64,000 bases of DNA from Pseudomonas chlororaphis subsp. piscium (GTDB lineage: Bacteria > Pseudomonadota > Gammaproteobacteria > Pseudomonadales > Pseudomonadaceae): contig NZ_CP027707.1 in assembly GCF_003850345.1 (NCBI RefSeq), positions 4,588,001-4,652,000 on the forward strand. Reading direction: 5' to 3'. Position 1 is the stretch's first letter. Each line of letters opens with the position of its first letter. Shown one piece after another: positions 10,654 through 20,162 of the stretch. The notes below the pieces were generated by a model. The model saw nothing but the letters and a program-made list of their open reading frames with translations. It did not search any database and was not told the origin of the DNA. Made by a program: the position numbers and the translations under genes.

Positions 10654-11553
10654 TTACTGACCACGGTTTGCCGGAAAAAGTCGCGCGCACAGATGATCGA
10701 TGAATACCCGCAGCTTGGCGGCGGTGTGCCGGCTCGCCGGCCAGAGCAGCCAGAAGGTGCCGTTGTATTCGAGATGCTCGTCGAGCACTGGCTGCAACTC
10801 TCCTCGCACGAGCGCCTCGTGCACCATGAAATCGGGCAGGCAGGCGATCCCCAGGCCACGTCGTACCGCATGGTCCACGGCTTCGATAGAGGTACTGACA
10901 AAACGTGTCGGCAGCAGCGGTTCCGGGGCGTCGACCGCTCGTCGCAATGGCCAGTGTTCGAGTTTGCCCGTGTTGTGGAAGGTATGCCGCAAGCATCCGT
11001 GGTTGGCCAGGTCGGCGGGCGTCTGCGGAACGCCATGCTCGCGAAAGTACTCAGGCGTGGCCACCAGCACCAGGCGGAACTGCCCCAACGATCGGGCTAC
11101 CAGCCGTGAATCGCCGGGGCTGCCGGTGCGTATCACGGCATCGAAACCCTCTTCCACGACATCCACTATGCGGTCCGTCAGCTCGATATCCAGCTCGATC
11201 TCCGGATAACGCTGCATGAACTCCACCAACACCGGCATCACCAGAGCATGAACCTGCGGCAGGCTGACCCGCAGCTTGCCCCGCGGAACATTGGAAGACT
11301 TGCACAGATCGAATTCGGCCGCCTCGACCTCGGCGACAATCCGGCGGCAGCGCTCGAGAAAACTCGCGCCCTCGGCGGTCAGGGTGATACTGCGGGTACT
11401 GCGATGGAACAGCTGGGTCTCCAGGCGCTCCTCGAGCCGTGCGATGCTCTTGCCGACAGCCGACGACGATACCCCCAACAACCGCCCCGCCTCGGTAAAA
11501 CTGCGGGTTTTCGCCACATGCAGAAAGACCGAGATATTGCTCAACCAGTCCAT
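10654..11553 (-). CDS. LysR-family regulator of the adjacent MFS transporter
   Basis: A 299-residue LysR regulator of the CrgA/PecT-like group. The HTH is NISVFLHVAKTRSFTEAGRL then VSSSAVGKSIARLEERL. The effector domain contains GFDAVIRTGSPGDSRLVARS, the signature of this subgroup. I set the start at the ATG at 11553 (AGG box about nine bases before); an ATG at 11577 is in frame. It is divergent from an MFS gene whose start lies about 125 bases away, so it probably controls that transporter. Confidence 0.88.
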   Translation of the reverse strand: MDWLSNISVFLHVAKTRSFTEAGRLLGVSSSAVGKSIARLEERLETQLFHRSTRSITLTAEGASFLERCRRIVAEVEAAEFDLCKSSNVPRGKLRVSLPQVHALVMPVLVEFMQRYPEIELDIELTDRIVDVVEEGFDAVIRTGSPGDSRLVARSLGQFRLVLVATPEYFREHGVPQTPADLANHGCLRHTFHNTGKLEHWPLRRAVDAPEPLLPTRFVSTSIEAVDHAVRRGLGIACLPDFMVHEALVRGELQPVLDEHLEYNGTFWLLWPASRHTAAKLRVFIDHLCARLFPANRGQ

Positions 11554-11678
11554 TGCCGACCTCGCTATTGCGGACATGGATGTCCGATAAGTTCGGAACC
11601 TTAGCCTATTTTTCTCTTTATCACAGCGCCCTACCCTCAGCCTCCCTACTTCCTGAAACCTGTAGCGAGCCTGAGACC

Positions 11679-12884
11679 ATGACCGAACCTCTTGCCACCG
11701 TCGACCTGCTGGACATCGAGTCCAGGCGTCGCGACCGACTTCCACTGGGCGGCCTGCTGGCGCTGGCGACCGCCGGTTTCATCACCATCCTTACCGAAGC
11801 CATGCCAGCCGGCCTGCTGCCACAAATGAGCCAGGACCTGGCGGTGTCCCCGGCGCTGGTCGGCCAGTTGGTCACGCTGTATGCCATTGGTTCGCTACTG
11901 GCGGCGATTCCCTTGGTGATCCTCACCCAAGGCTGGCGCCGCCGCCCCTTGCTGATGATCGCCATAGGCGGTTTTGCCGTGGTCAACAGCGTCACGGCCC
12001 TCTCCAGCAACTACAGCCTGATCCTGGTCGCGCGCTTTTTTGCCGGGATATTCGCCGGGCTGCTCTGGGCCCTGCTGGCCGGATATGCCAGCCGCATGGT
12101 CGCACCGCACTTGCAGGGCCGGGCCATCGCCGTCGCCATGCTTGGCGCGCCGCTGGCTCTGTCCCTGGGAGTTCCAGCGGGCACACTGCTCGGTGCATTG
12201 GTCGGCTGGCGGGCCAGCTTTGCCTTGATGACTGTGCTGACTCTGGTTCTGCTCGGCTGGGTGCGCTGGCAGGTCCCGGACTTTCCCGGCCTGCGCAGCG
12301 ACAAGCGCCTGTCGCTGAAGAGCGTATTCGCCTTGCCCGGGGTCAAGCCGGTGCTGTTCGTGACCTTCGCTTATGTCCTGGGCCACAACATCCTCTACAC
12401 CTATATCGCGCCGCTCCTGGAGCCGGCCGGTATCACCGGGCAGATCGACCGAGTGTTGCTGGTATTCGGGTTGACCGCGGTGCTGAGCATCTGGATCGTC
12501 GGTCTGCTGATCGATCGCTGGTTGCGGCGGCTGGTACTCATCAGTTGCACCTTGTTCGGTCTCTGCGCACTGCTGCTGGCGTTCCGCCCTGACGCGCCTG
12601 CCGCGGTCTACGTCTCGATGGTCCTCTGGGGTCTGTCGTACGGCGGCCTCGGCACCCTGCTGCAGACAGCCCTGGCGAAGACCTCCGGTTCCTCCGCCGA
12701 CGCCGCACAGTCGATGCTGGTGACTGCATGGAACCTGGCCATCGCCGGTGGCGGGCTGGTGGGTGGCGTACTGCTGGAAGGCCCGGGCGTTCTGTCGTTT
12801 CCCTGGGTGATCATCGGCCTGCTGCTGGTTTGTCTGTTGGTCGCCGTGAATGCCCGGCATCACGGCTTTCCCGCCGCACGCTAA
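11679..12884 (+). CDS. MFS efflux transporter (DHA1 type)
   Basis: A 401-residue major facilitator with about twelve hydrophobic segments. It resembles the AraJ/YdhP-type drug:H+ antiporter-1 group: TEAMPAGLLPQMSQDLAVS in the first helix-loop, and LVARFFAGIFAGLLWALLAG and AIAVAMLGAPLALSLGVPAG in helices 4-5. I chose the ATG at 11679, which gives a short cytoplasmic tail before helix 1; the upstream open frame overlaps the LysR promoter. Exported substrate unknown. Regulated, by inference, by the divergent LysR protein. Confidence 0.87.
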   Translation: MTEPLATVDLLDIESRRRDRLPLGGLLALATAGFITILTEAMPAGLLPQMSQDLAVSPALVGQLVTLYAIGSLLAAIPLVILTQGWRRRPLLMIAIGGFAVVNSVTALSSNYSLILVARFFAGIFAGLLWALLAGYASRMVAPHLQGRAIAVAMLGAPLALSLGVPAGTLLGALVGWRASFALMTVLTLVLLGWVRWQVPDFPGLRSDKRLSLKSVFALPGVKPVLFVTFAYVLGHNILYTYIAPLLEPAGITGQIDRVLLVFGLTAVLSIWIVGLLIDRWLRRLVLISCTLFGLCALLLAFRPDAPAAVYVSMVLWGLSYGGLGTLLQTALAKTSGSSADAAQSMLVTAWNLAIAGGGLVGGVLLEGPGVLSFPWVIIGLLLVCLLVAVNARHHGFPAAR

Positions 12885-12885
12885 A

Positions 12886-12924
12886 AACAAAAACCCCGGC
12901 ACGTTGGCCGGGGTCTCTGTTTGT
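12886..12924. terminator. Bidirectional terminator between MFS gene and ppiD
   Basis: CCCCGGC and GCCGGGG around a short loop; T-rich on both strands (TCTCTGTTTGTT on plus, TTTTTGTTTTT on minus). It serves two convergent genes. Confidence 0.85.
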
Positions 12925-12939
12925 TACTTCAGTCGGGCA

Positions 12940-14811
12940 TCAGAAGCGCTTGATGTCAGCCTGGTTTTCCAACTGCTTGCGGTATGCCGCGAAGTCTTGC
13001 TGACCCACACGCGAAGCGAGGAAACGACGGTACTGAACCTTCTCTTCATCAGTCGGTGCAGCGGCTTCATTCACGCCCCTCAGTTGCAGGACCACCAGGC
13101 TACCGTTCGGCAGGGTCACACTGCTGAAGGTCGGCTTGTCCTTGGCCGCTGGCTTGGTCATGCGGAACAGGGCCTGCAGCACGATCGGCTCGACGCCTTC
13201 CTGGCCTCGGGTCACGGCTTGCGCAACCTTCCAGCTCTGACCGTCGACAGGTGCATTCAGCGCAGTCTTGCCTTCACGCAGGCTGGCGATCAAGGCATCG
13301 GCCTTGGTCTTGGCGGCAGCACTGGCGTGCTCCTTGGCCAATTGCGTGCGGATGCTGCTGGCGACGCTTTCCAGCGGCAGCTGCTCTGGCTTGCGGTGCT
13401 CTTTGGCGCGCAGGACCACTACGGTTTCCGGATCCAGCTCGATGGCGGTGCTGTTGGCACCTTCATCCAACACTTCAGGGCTGAAAGCAGCCTGAATCAC
13501 GGCGCGGTTGGCAGCGATGCCCTCGCCGCCTTCACGCCCGAATGGAGCGGAAGTGTGCACGGTCAGTTTCAGTTCTTGAGCCGGCTGGGCCAGATCCGAA
13601 GCTTCGAACGACGAGTCTTCCAGCTGCTTGGTCGCCTCGACAAAACGCTGCTCGACCTGCTGGGTTTTCAGCTCGCGGGTCAGCTTGTCTTTCAGGCTGG
13701 CGAAGCTCGGCACCTCAGGTGCCTCGACGCCCAGCAGCTTGATCAGGTGGAAACCGAAACCGGTGCGTACCGGCGCCGAAACCTGATCCTTGTTCAAGGC
13801 GTACAGCGCTTCCTCGAAGGCCGGGTCATAGACGCCAGGACCGGCATAACCGAGGTCACCACCGTTGTTCGCCGAACCCGGGTCCTGGGAGAACTCCTTG
13901 GCCAGTGCCTCGAAGCTTTCGCCCTTGGCCAGGCGCGCCTGGATCTCTTCGATCTTGGCCTTGGCCTGTGCTTCGTTCACCTTGTCGTTCACTTCGATCA
14001 GGATGTGCGCGGCACGACGCTGCTCGGACAGGTTGGCGGTTTCTTTCTGATACAGCGCCTGCAGCTCTTCGTCCTTGACGCTGACCTGATCGAAGAAGGA
14101 AGCCTTCTTCAATTCCAGGTAGTCGATGACCACCTGGTCCGGCGACATGAATTCCTTGGCGTGTTCGTCGTAGTAAGCCTTGACCTCATCGTCGGTCAGC
14201 TTGACTGCCGCCGGGTCGGCCTTGATGGTCAGGGAAGCGTAGTCGCGGGTCTGTTTTTCCAGACGAGCGAATGCCAGCACCTGGGCATCGGTCACGAAAC
14301 CGCTGCCAGCCAGACCGGCGCGTACCTGGCCGATCAGCATTTCCTGAGCCAGCATCTGACGGAACTGCATCCGGCTATAGCCCAGCTGACGGATTACCTG
14401 GTCGAAACGCTCAGGGCTGAACTTGCCGTCCACCAAGAATTCCGGCGTTTGCAGGATCACCTGATCCAGAGCGGCTTCAGAGAAGGCGAACTTGGAGTTT
14501 TCCGCGCCTTGCAGCAGCAGTTTGCGGTCGATCAGACCTTTGAGAGCCGCTTCGCGCAGCATCTTCTCGTCGAGCAAGGAAGCATCGAAATCCTTGCCCA
14601 GTTGTTGCATGAGCTGACGGCGTTGCATATCAACCGCCTGGCTCAGCTCATTCTGGGTGATTTCTTCGCCATTGACCTTGGCCGCGTCCTGACTGGTGGA
14701 AGTGGCTTGAAAAATGGCATCGAAACCGGTCAGCGCCATCAGTGCGACGATGACCCCGATAATGGTCTTGGCAATCCAGCCTTGTGAATTGTCCCTGATA
14801 TTCTGCAGCAT
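12940..14811 (-). CDS. ppiD: Periplasmic folding chaperone / peptidyl-prolyl isomerase PpiD
   Basis: A 623-residue inner-membrane-anchored chaperone. It has one N-terminal membrane segment (AKTIIGVIVALMALTGFDAI), a SurA-like N-terminal chaperone domain (about 35-240) and a parvulin domain near 265-360 (RRAAHILIEVNDKV; GGDLGYAGPGVYDPAFEEAL; GFGFHLIKLL). PpiD sits at the Sec translocon and helps emerging periplasmic and outer-membrane proteins fold. The order hupB-ppiD after lon is the standard Pseudomonas and enterobacterial arrangement. The parvulin motif appears complete, although E. coli PpiD has little isomerase activity. Confidence 0.96.
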   Translation of the reverse strand: MLQNIRDNSQGWIAKTIIGVIVALMALTGFDAIFQATSTSQDAAKVNGEEITQNELSQAVDMQRRQLMQQLGKDFDASLLDEKMLREAALKGLIDRKLLLQGAENSKFAFSEAALDQVILQTPEFLVDGKFSPERFDQVIRQLGYSRMQFRQMLAQEMLIGQVRAGLAGSGFVTDAQVLAFARLEKQTRDYASLTIKADPAAVKLTDDEVKAYYDEHAKEFMSPDQVVIDYLELKKASFFDQVSVKDEELQALYQKETANLSEQRRAAHILIEVNDKVNEAQAKAKIEEIQARLAKGESFEALAKEFSQDPGSANNGGDLGYAGPGVYDPAFEEALYALNKDQVSAPVRTGFGFHLIKLLGVEAPEVPSFASLKDKLTRELKTQQVEQRFVEATKQLEDSSFEASDLAQPAQELKLTVHTSAPFGREGGEGIAANRAVIQAAFSPEVLDEGANSTAIELDPETVVVLRAKEHRKPEQLPLESVASSIRTQLAKEHASAAAKTKADALIASLREGKTALNAPVDGQSWKVAQAVTRGQEGVEPIVLQALFRMTKPAAKDKPTFSSVTLPNGSLVVLQLRGVNEAAAPTDEEKVQYRRFLASRVGQQDFAAYRKQLENQADIKRF

Positions 14812-14880
14812 GCGTCCCCCAGAAACGGTTGTACTTCAAATTAAGCAACCGTGGAGCGTGGGTAGAGTCCGGATAGAAGA

Positions 14881-14907
14881 AAGGCGCATCCGAGGATGCG
14901 CCTTTCT
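14881..14907 (-). terminator. Terminator after the tRNA-Asp-like gene
   Basis: AAGGCGCATCC and GGATGCGCCTT form an 11-bp stem with a three-base loop and then TTTCTTC on the minus strand. It closes the hupB / tRNA-like unit ahead of ppiD. Confidence 0.85.
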
Positions 14908-14913
14908 CGTAAC

Positions 14914-14991
14914 TGGCGGAGCGGACAGGGGATCGAACCTTCGATCCCCGATGTGACAAACCGGATTTCTAACCGGCTGCCCTACCGCTCC
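14914..14991 (-). tRNA. Degenerate tRNA-Asp(GTC)-like gene
   Basis: On the minus strand the 78 bases from 14991 to 14914 align along their whole length with bacterial tRNA-Asp. The acceptor stem is perfect (GGAGCGG with CCGCTCC), then GCCA. The anticodon loop is TTGTCAC (anticodon GTC) on a stem CCGGT/ATCGG with one G-T pair. The T loop TTCGATC is kept. But the D stem is broken (GGGC against GAAA pairs once) and the T stem GAAGG has no proper partner, with one extra base on its 3' side. It may be a tRNA pseudogene or a tRNA-mimic RNA. It lies 53 bases after hupB and before a terminator. Confidence 0.6.
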
Positions 14992-15044
14992 GCTGCCAGG
15001 TCGGGAAAGACCCCGACCCGGGTAGGCAAAGGCTTGAAGGAAGC

Positions 15045-15317
15045 TTAGTTAACGGCTTCTTTCAGTGCTTTACCAGCTTTGAAACCTGGTTTTTTGGCTG
15101 CAGCGATTTCCAGCGTCTTACCGGTCTGTGGGTTACGACCAATGCGAGCAGGACGATCGGTAACAGAGAAAGTACCGAAACCAACCAGTACAACGGAGTC
15201 GCCAGCCTTAAGAGCGCCAGTGACGGATTCGATTACTGCATCCAGCGCACGGCCAGCAGCAGCTTTCGGGATATCAGCAGATGCAGCGATAGCATCAATC
15301 AGTTCCGACTTGTTCAC
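15045..15317 (-). CDS. hupB: DNA-binding protein HU-beta
   Basis: A 90-residue HU-type nucleoid protein, canonical in length. The frame is open to 15374, but the protein should start at the GTG at 15317 ([20 protein letters not shown]), which has AGGGGA seven bases upstream. The DNA-binding arm is [20 protein letters not shown] and the end [19 protein letters not shown] is typical. HU dimers bend DNA and compact the chromosome. It has its own strong promoter (15415-15443) between lon and its start. Codon use is strongly biased, as expected for an abundant protein. Confidence 0.97.
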   Translation of the reverse strand: MNKSELIDAIAASADIPKAAAGRALDAVIESVTGALKAGDSVVLVGFGTFSVTDRPARIGRNPQTGKTLEIAAAKKPGFKAGKALKEAVN

Positions 15318-15414
15318 TCTAAGTCCCCTTATATATCTATTTGAGTATGATTCTAAGTTTTTTGGTGAAAGCAAAAACCAGTGCTGAATGGCCTACAGAC
15401 ACTTAAGAGCCGCT

Positions 15415-15443
15415 TTATAACAAGGGCTCTAAAAAGCTGTCAA
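15415..15443 (-). promoter_or_regulatory. Sigma70 promoter of hupB
   Basis: On the minus strand TTGACA (15443-15438), a 17-base spacer and TTATAA (15420-15415). A perfect -35, optimal spacing and good -10 put the transcript start near 15408, about 90 bases before the GTG. Confidence 0.8.
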
Positions 15444-15460
15444 GGAAGCCCCCCAGGCTA

Positions 15461-15495
15461 ATGCGTACTAATGCGTGCTAATGCGTGCTAATTCT
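15461..15495. repeat. Ten-base tandem repeat at the lon stop codon
   Basis: Three and a half copies of a 10-base unit (minus strand ATTAGCACGC, third copy ATTAGTACGC). The first copy encodes the last residues of Lon and its TAG stop. Confidence 0.85.
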
Positions 15496-17874
15496 TTCCT
15501 TAGAGTCAGACTCGCGTTTTTCATCCTTTGCAACTATCTCGGGAGCCACATCCGGCAAGGGCTCCGGCGCGTATTGCAGCGCAATTTGGAGGACTTCGTC
15601 AATCCATTTAACTGGCTTAATTTGCAGATCCTGCTTGATATTGTCAGGAATTTCCTTCAAATCACGCACATTCTCTTCTGGAATGATGACTGTCTTGATT
15701 CCGCCGCGATGTGCTGCAAGAAGTTTCTCTTTCAAACCACCGATCGCCAACACCTGACCACGCAGGGTAATTTCCCCGGTCATGGCCACATCAGCCCGCA
15801 CCGGAATGCCGGTCAGAGCCGAAACCAGGGCCGTGCACATGCCTACGCCAGCACTAGGGCCGTCTTTCGGGGTCGCCCCTTCCGGCATATGGATATGGGT
15901 GTCGCGCTTCTCGTGGAAGTCCAGGGGGATCCCCAGGCTCTTCGCACGGCTACGCACCACCGTCAGCGCCGCAGTGATCGATTCGACCATCACGTCGCCC
16001 AGCGAACCAGTCTTGATCAACTGACCTTTTCCCGGCACCACGGCGGCTTCGATGGTCAGCAGCTCACCACCGACCTGGGTCCAGGCCAGGCCCGTTACCT
16101 GACCGATCTGATCCTGCTGCTCGGCCAGGCCGTAGCGGAATTTGCGCACGCCGAGGAAATGCTCCAGCAGGTCGGAAGTGACCTTCACCGAGAAGCGTTT
16201 TTCCAGCGCATGTTCCTTGACCGCCTTGCGGCAGACCTTGGCGATCTGGCGCTCCAGCCCACGCACACCGGCTTCGCGGGTGTAGTAACGGATGATGTCG
16301 CGAATGGCTTCTTCGTCGAATTCCAGCTCGCCTTTCTTCAGACCGTTGGCCTGAATCTGCTTCGGCGACAGGTATTTGACCGCGATGTTGATCTTCTCGT
16401 CCTCGGTGTAACCCGGCAGGCGAATCACCTCCATCCGGTCCAGCAACGCTGGCGGAATGTTCATCGAGTTGGAGGTGCAGAGGAACATCACATCGGAGAG
16501 GTCGTAATCGACTTCCAGATAGTGGTCGTTGAAGTTGTGGTTCTGCTCGGGATCGAGCACTTCGAGCAATGCCGAAGCCGGATCGCCACGCATGTCGCTG
16601 CCCATCTTGTCGATTTCATCGAGCAGGAACAGCGGGTTGCGAACACCCACTTTCGTCATCTTTTGAATCAATCTTCCTGGCATCGAACCGATGTAGGTAC
16701 GACGATGGCCACGAATTTCCGCTTCATCGCGTACGCCGCCAAGGGCCATGCGCACGAATTTACGGTTGGTGGCGTGGGCAATCGACTCCGCCAGGGAGGT
16801 TTTACCGACCCCGGGAGGCCCGACCAGGCACAGCACCGGACCACGAATCTTCTTCACGCGCTTTTGCACGGCGAGGTATTCGAGAATCCGCTCTTTGACT
16901 TCTTCCAGGCCATAGTGGTCGGCGTCGAGGATATCCTCGGCACGCGCCAGATCCAGACGAACCTTGCTTTGAGCCTTCCACGGCACCTGAACCAGCCAGT
17001 CGATGTAGGAACGCACCACTGTGGCTTCAGCCGACATCGGCGACATTTGCTTGAGCTTGTTCAGCTCGGCCTGGGCCTTGGCCAGGGCGTCCTTTGGCAA
17101 GCCGGCGGCGTCGATGCGCTTTTTCAGTTCTTCGACTTCGTTGTGACCTTCGTCACCATCGCCCAGCTCTTTCTGAATGGCCTTCATCTGCTCATTCAGG
17201 TAGTACTCGCGCTGGCTGCGCTCCATTTGTTTCTTCACGCGACCGCGAATGCGCTTCTCGACCTGCAACAGATCGATTTCCGCATCCAGCAACGCCAGCA
17301 CGTGCTCGACACGCGCCGACAGGTCGATGATTTCGAGAATTTCCTGCTTCTGCTCGATTTTCAGCGCCATGTGGGCGGCCATGGTGTCTACCAGGCGGCT
17401 CGGCTCATCGATGCTGTTGAGGGACGACAGCACTTCGGCAGGGACTTTCTTGCCCAACTGCACGTACTGCTCGAACTGGGACAGCAGGCTACGGACAAAG
17501 ACTTCCGACTCGCGCTCAGGAGCGTCTACCTCGTCAATCAGGGAGACTTCGGCACGGCAGTGGCCATCCACTTCGCTGAAACGCTCCACAGCGCCCCGCT
17601 GCTCGCCCTCGACCAGTACTTTGACGGTGCCGTCGGGCAACTTGAGCAATTGCAGAACTGTGGCGATGGTACCTACGCGATAGAGTGCATCTTCACCGGG
17701 ATCATCATCAGCAGGATTTTTCTGAGCCAACAGAAGAATCTGCTTGTCGCCCGTCATCGCGGCCTCGAGGGCTTCGATAGACTTCTCGCGCCCCACGAAC
17801 AGCGGGATAACCATGTGCGGATAAACCACGACATCACGCAATGGCAGGAGAGGCAATTCGATGGTTGTCTTCAT
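15478..17874 (-). CDS. lon: ATP-dependent Lon protease
   Basis: A 798-residue cytoplasmic AAA+ serine protease that degrades misfolded and regulatory proteins. It shows the N-terminal substrate-binding domain ([20 protein letters not shown]), Walker [14 protein letters not shown] at about residue 355, Walker B region [10 protein letters not shown], and the Ser-Lys catalytic dyad: [11 protein letters not shown] (Ser near 678) with a Lys about 43 residues later. It follows clpX and precedes hupB, as in other gammaproteobacteria. A sigma32-type promoter lies just upstream (17933-17961). The C-terminal end KERISTH is encoded by a 10-base tandem repeat. Confidence 0.98.
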   Translation of the reverse strand: MKTTIELPLLPLRDVVVYPHMVIPLFVGREKSIEALEAAMTGDKQILLLAQKNPADDDPGEDALYRVGTIATVLQLLKLPDGTVKVLVEGEQRGAVERFSEVDGHCRAEVSLIDEVDAPERESEVFVRSLLSQFEQYVQLGKKVPAEVLSSLNSIDEPSRLVDTMAAHMALKIEQKQEILEIIDLSARVEHVLALLDAEIDLLQVEKRIRGRVKKQMERSQREYYLNEQMKAIQKELGDGDEGHNEVEELKKRIDAAGLPKDALAKAQAELNKLKQMSPMSAEATVVRSYIDWLVQVPWKAQSKVRLDLARAEDILDADHYGLEEVKERILEYLAVQKRVKKIRGPVLCLVGPPGVGKTSLAESIAHATNRKFVRMALGGVRDEAEIRGHRRTYIGSMPGRLIQKMTKVGVRNPLFLLDEIDKMGSDMRGDPASALLEVLDPEQNHNFNDHYLEVDYDLSDVMFLCTSNSMNIPPALLDRMEVIRLPGYTEDEKINIAVKYLSPKQIQANGLKKGELEFDEEAIRDIIRYYTREAGVRGLERQIAKVCRKAVKEHALEKRFSVKVTSDLLEHFLGVRKFRYGLAEQQDQIGQVTGLAWTQVGGELLTIEAAVVPGKGQLIKTGSLGDVMVESITAALTVVRSRAKSLGIPLDFHEKRDTHIHMPEGATPKDGPSAGVGMCTALVSALTGIPVRADVAMTGEITLRGQVLAIGGLKEKLLAAHRGGIKTVIIPEENVRDLKEIPDNIKQDLQIKPVKWIDEVLQIALQYAPEPLPDVAPEIVAKDEKRESDSKERISTH

Positions 17875-17932
17875 GATTTCGCCTCTACGGCGGCCATAAG
17901 GCCGTAAACAGATGGAAGTAAGCTTGAAACCA

Positions 17933-17961
17933 AGATGGGGGCTGCCTCGAAAAAAAACAAG
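17933..17961 (-). promoter_or_regulatory. Sigma32 (heat-shock) promoter of lon
   Basis: On the minus strand CTTGTTT (17961-17955), 14 bases, then CCCCATCT (17940-17933). The -10 matches the sigma32 consensus CCCCATNT exactly and the -35 keeps CTTG. It lies about 60 bases before the lon ATG. Confidence 0.75.
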
Positions 17962-17983
17962 CTCAAAGACAGTACTTTAAAGG

Positions 17984-18015
17984 CAGTAAAAACAAAGGGG
18001 CCCGAAGGCCCCTTC
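17984..18015 (-). terminator. Terminator of clpX
   Basis: AAGGGGCC-TTCG-GGCCCCTT on the minus strand, an extra-stable tetraloop hairpin, followed by TTTGTTTTT. Confidence 0.9.
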
Positions 18016-18037
18016 TGTCAAACCAGCAGTCCGGCGC

Positions 18038-19321
18038 TTAAGCGTCCGGGGCTGCCTTGGCAGTCGGCTCACTGTTTTCATAGATATACAGTGGCTTGGA
18101 CTTACCTTCTATAACGCTTTCATCGATCACTACTTTACTCACCTCGGACTGCGAGGGGATCTCGTACATAGTGTCGAGCAACACGCCTTCGAGAATCGAA
18201 CGCAATCCGCGAGCACCGGTCTTGCGCTCAAGCGCACGCTTGGCGACCGACTTGAGGGCATCGGTACGGAATTCCAGATCGACGCCTTCCATCTCGAACA
18301 ACTTGGCATACTGCTTGGTCAAGGCATTTTTCGGCTCGGTGAGGATCTGGATCAACGCAGCCTCATCCAGCTCGTCCAGGGTCGCCAGAACTGGCAGACG
18401 GCCCACGAACTCCGGAATCAGGCCGAACTTGACCAGATCGTCCGGTTCGACTTCACGCAGGGATTCGCCGACCTTCTTACCCTCTTCCTTGCTGCGTACT
18501 TCAGCATTGAAGCCGATGCCGCCGCGAGTCGAACGGTTCTGAATAACCTTTTCCAGGCCCGAGAACGCACCACCGCAGATGAACAGGATGTTGCGTGTAT
18601 CGACCTGCAGGAACTCTTGCTGTGGATGCTTGCGACCACCTTGAGGCGGAACGGAAGCCACAGTACCTTCGATCAGTTTCAACAGGGCCTGCTGCACGCC
18701 TTCGCCCGAAACGTCACGGGTAATCGAAGGGTTATCAGACTTGCGGGAAATCTTGTCGATTTCATCGATATAGACGATGCCCATTTGAGCTTTCTCTACA
18801 TCGTAATCGCACTTCTGCAGCAATTTCTGAATGATATTCTCGACGTCCTCACCCACATAACCGGCTTCGGTCAGAGTGGTGGCGTCGGCAATGGTGAACG
18901 GTACATTCAACAGGCGCGCCAGGGTCTCTGCCAGCAGAGTCTTGCCCGAACCTGTAGGGCCGATCAGCAAGATGTTGCTCTTGCCCAGTTCGACCTCGTC
19001 ATTCTTTTTGTCACGCTGGTTGAGGCGCTTGTAGTGGTTGTATACCGCTACTGCCAGAACCTTTTTCGCACGTTCCTGACCAATCACATACTGATCAAGG
19101 ATGCCGCTGATTTCTTTAGGCGAAGGCAATTTATGCGCGCTGCTTTCGGCCTGTGCTTCCTGCACCTCCTCACGGATGATGTCATTGCACAGGTCGACGC
19201 ACTCGTCGCAGATAAAGACCGAGGGGCCGGCAATCAATTTGCGTACTTCATGCTGGCTCTTGCCACAGAAGGAGCAATAAAGCAGTTTGCCGTTGTCCTC
19301 GCCGTTGCGGGTGTCAGTCAT
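18038..19321 (-). CDS. clpX: ClpXP unfoldase ATPase subunit ClpX
   Basis: A 427-residue AAA+ unfoldase that feeds tagged proteins into ClpP. The N-terminal zinc-binding domain ([13 protein letters not shown] ... [10 protein letters not shown]), Walker [16 protein letters not shown], Walker [11 protein letters not shown] and the ClpP-docking loop IGF ([12 protein letters not shown]) are all visible. I start it at the ATG at 19321 ([12 protein letters not shown]); the frame is open eleven codons further. It follows clpP by 106 bases and has its own terminator. Confidence 0.98.
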   Translation of the reverse strand: MTDTRNGEDNGKLLYCSFCGKSQHEVRKLIAGPSVFICDECVDLCNDIIREEVQEAQAESSAHKLPSPKEISGILDQYVIGQERAKKVLAVAVYNHYKRLNQRDKKNDEVELGKSNILLIGPTGSGKTLLAETLARLLNVPFTIADATTLTEAGYVGEDVENIIQKLLQKCDYDVEKAQMGIVYIDEIDKISRKSDNPSITRDVSGEGVQQALLKLIEGTVASVPPQGGRKHPQQEFLQVDTRNILFICGGAFSGLEKVIQNRSTRGGIGFNAEVRSKEEGKKVGESLREVEPDDLVKFGLIPEFVGRLPVLATLDELDEAALIQILTEPKNALTKQYAKLFEMEGVDLEFRTDALKSVAKRALERKTGARGLRSILEGVLLDTMYEIPSQSEVSKVVIDESVIEGKSKPLYIYENSEPTAKAAPDA

Positions 19322-19427
19322 TCGATCGATCCAAATCCGATAGGCTTGCAACACAAGATGAAGGCAATTGCGGGCTTTTTCAAGTCCGCAGGTGGCCGGT
19401 TAAACCAACCACCTACATTTGAGTTGC

Positions 19428-20069
19428 TTAGGCGGGCATTTGACGCTTGGTGATCACAGAGTCAATCAGGCCGTATTCAGCCGCACGCTCTGCGCTCATG
19501 AAGTTGTCGCGCTCGGTGTCGCGCTCGATGGTCTCCAGGCTCTGACCGGTGTGATGAGCCAGCAGCGAGTTCAGACGCGAACGGATGTGCAGGATTTCCT
19601 TGGCATGGATGTCGATATCCGACGCCTGGCCTTGGAAACCGCCCAATGGCTGGTGAATCATCATCCGCGAGTTAGGCAGGCAATGACGTTTGCCCGCTGC
19701 GCCACCGGCGAGCAGGAAGGCCCCCATGCTGCAGGCCTGGCCGATGCAGATGGTGGAAACGTCCGGCTTGATGAATTGCATGGTGTCGTAGATCGACATG
19801 CCTGCAGTCACCGAACCGCCTGGCGAGTTGATGTAAAGATGGATGTCCTTGTCCGGGTTTTCCGCTTCAAGGAAGAGCAATTGTGCCGCGACCAGGTTGG
19901 CCATGTAGTCTTCTACCGGGCCAATCAGGAAGATCACCCGCTCCTTGAGGAGGCGCGAGTAGATGTCATAGGCGCGTTCGCCACGGGCGGACTGCTCGAT
20001 AACCATCGGGACCAGGCCGCCTGCGGCCTGGATGTCAGAGCTCTGCTGATAATAAGAATTGCGGGACAT
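19428..20069 (-). CDS. clpP: ATP-dependent Clp protease proteolytic subunit
   Basis: A 213-residue serine protease forming the tetradecameric ClpP chamber. The catalytic Ser is in [12 protein letters not shown], the His in [13 protein letters not shown] and the Asp in [13 protein letters not shown]. The IYDTMQF and [14 protein letters not shown] segments are typical. A short N-terminal propeptide (before about residue 15) is likely removed. Gene order tig-clpP-clpX-lon is conserved. A strong hairpin (20105-20137) lies in the tig-clpP gap. Confidence 0.98.
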   Translation of the reverse strand: MSRNSYYQQSSDIQAAGGLVPMVIEQSARGERAYDIYSRLLKERVIFLIGPVEDYMANLVAAQLLFLEAENPDKDIHLYINSPGGSVTAGMSIYDTMQFIKPDVSTICIGQACSMGAFLLAGGAAGKRHCLPNSRMMIHQPLGGFQGQASDIDIHAKEILHIRSRLNSLLAHHTGQSLETIERDTERDNFMSAERAAEYGLIDSVITKRQMPA

Positions 20070-20104
20070 GTCCTGCAGTCACTCCCAAGTAGTCATGTCT
20101 TGAA

Positions 20105-20137
20105 TACGCATAAGCCAGCACGAAGGCTGGCTTATGG
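20105..20137 (-). other. Strong hairpin between tig and clpP
   Basis: CATAAGCCAGC and GCTGGCTTATG pair for 11 bp around a short loop. There is no T run on either strand immediately after, so a transcript-processing or stability element is as likely as a terminator. Confidence 0.6.
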
Positions 20138-20162
20138 TGTGTATTTTCGAACGAGTAAAAAA

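Noticed and set aside
12850..14787. A 645-codon plus-strand frame opposite ppiD
   Set aside because: Antisense shadow of ppiD.
15404..15441. AGAGCC/GGCTCT hairpin behind lon as a terminator
   Set aside because: The T tract lies on the wrong side for the lon transcript, and the hairpin region coincides with the hupB promoter.
15475..17907. An 810-codon plus-strand frame opposite lon
   Set aside because: Antisense shadow of lon with no domain features; lon is certain.
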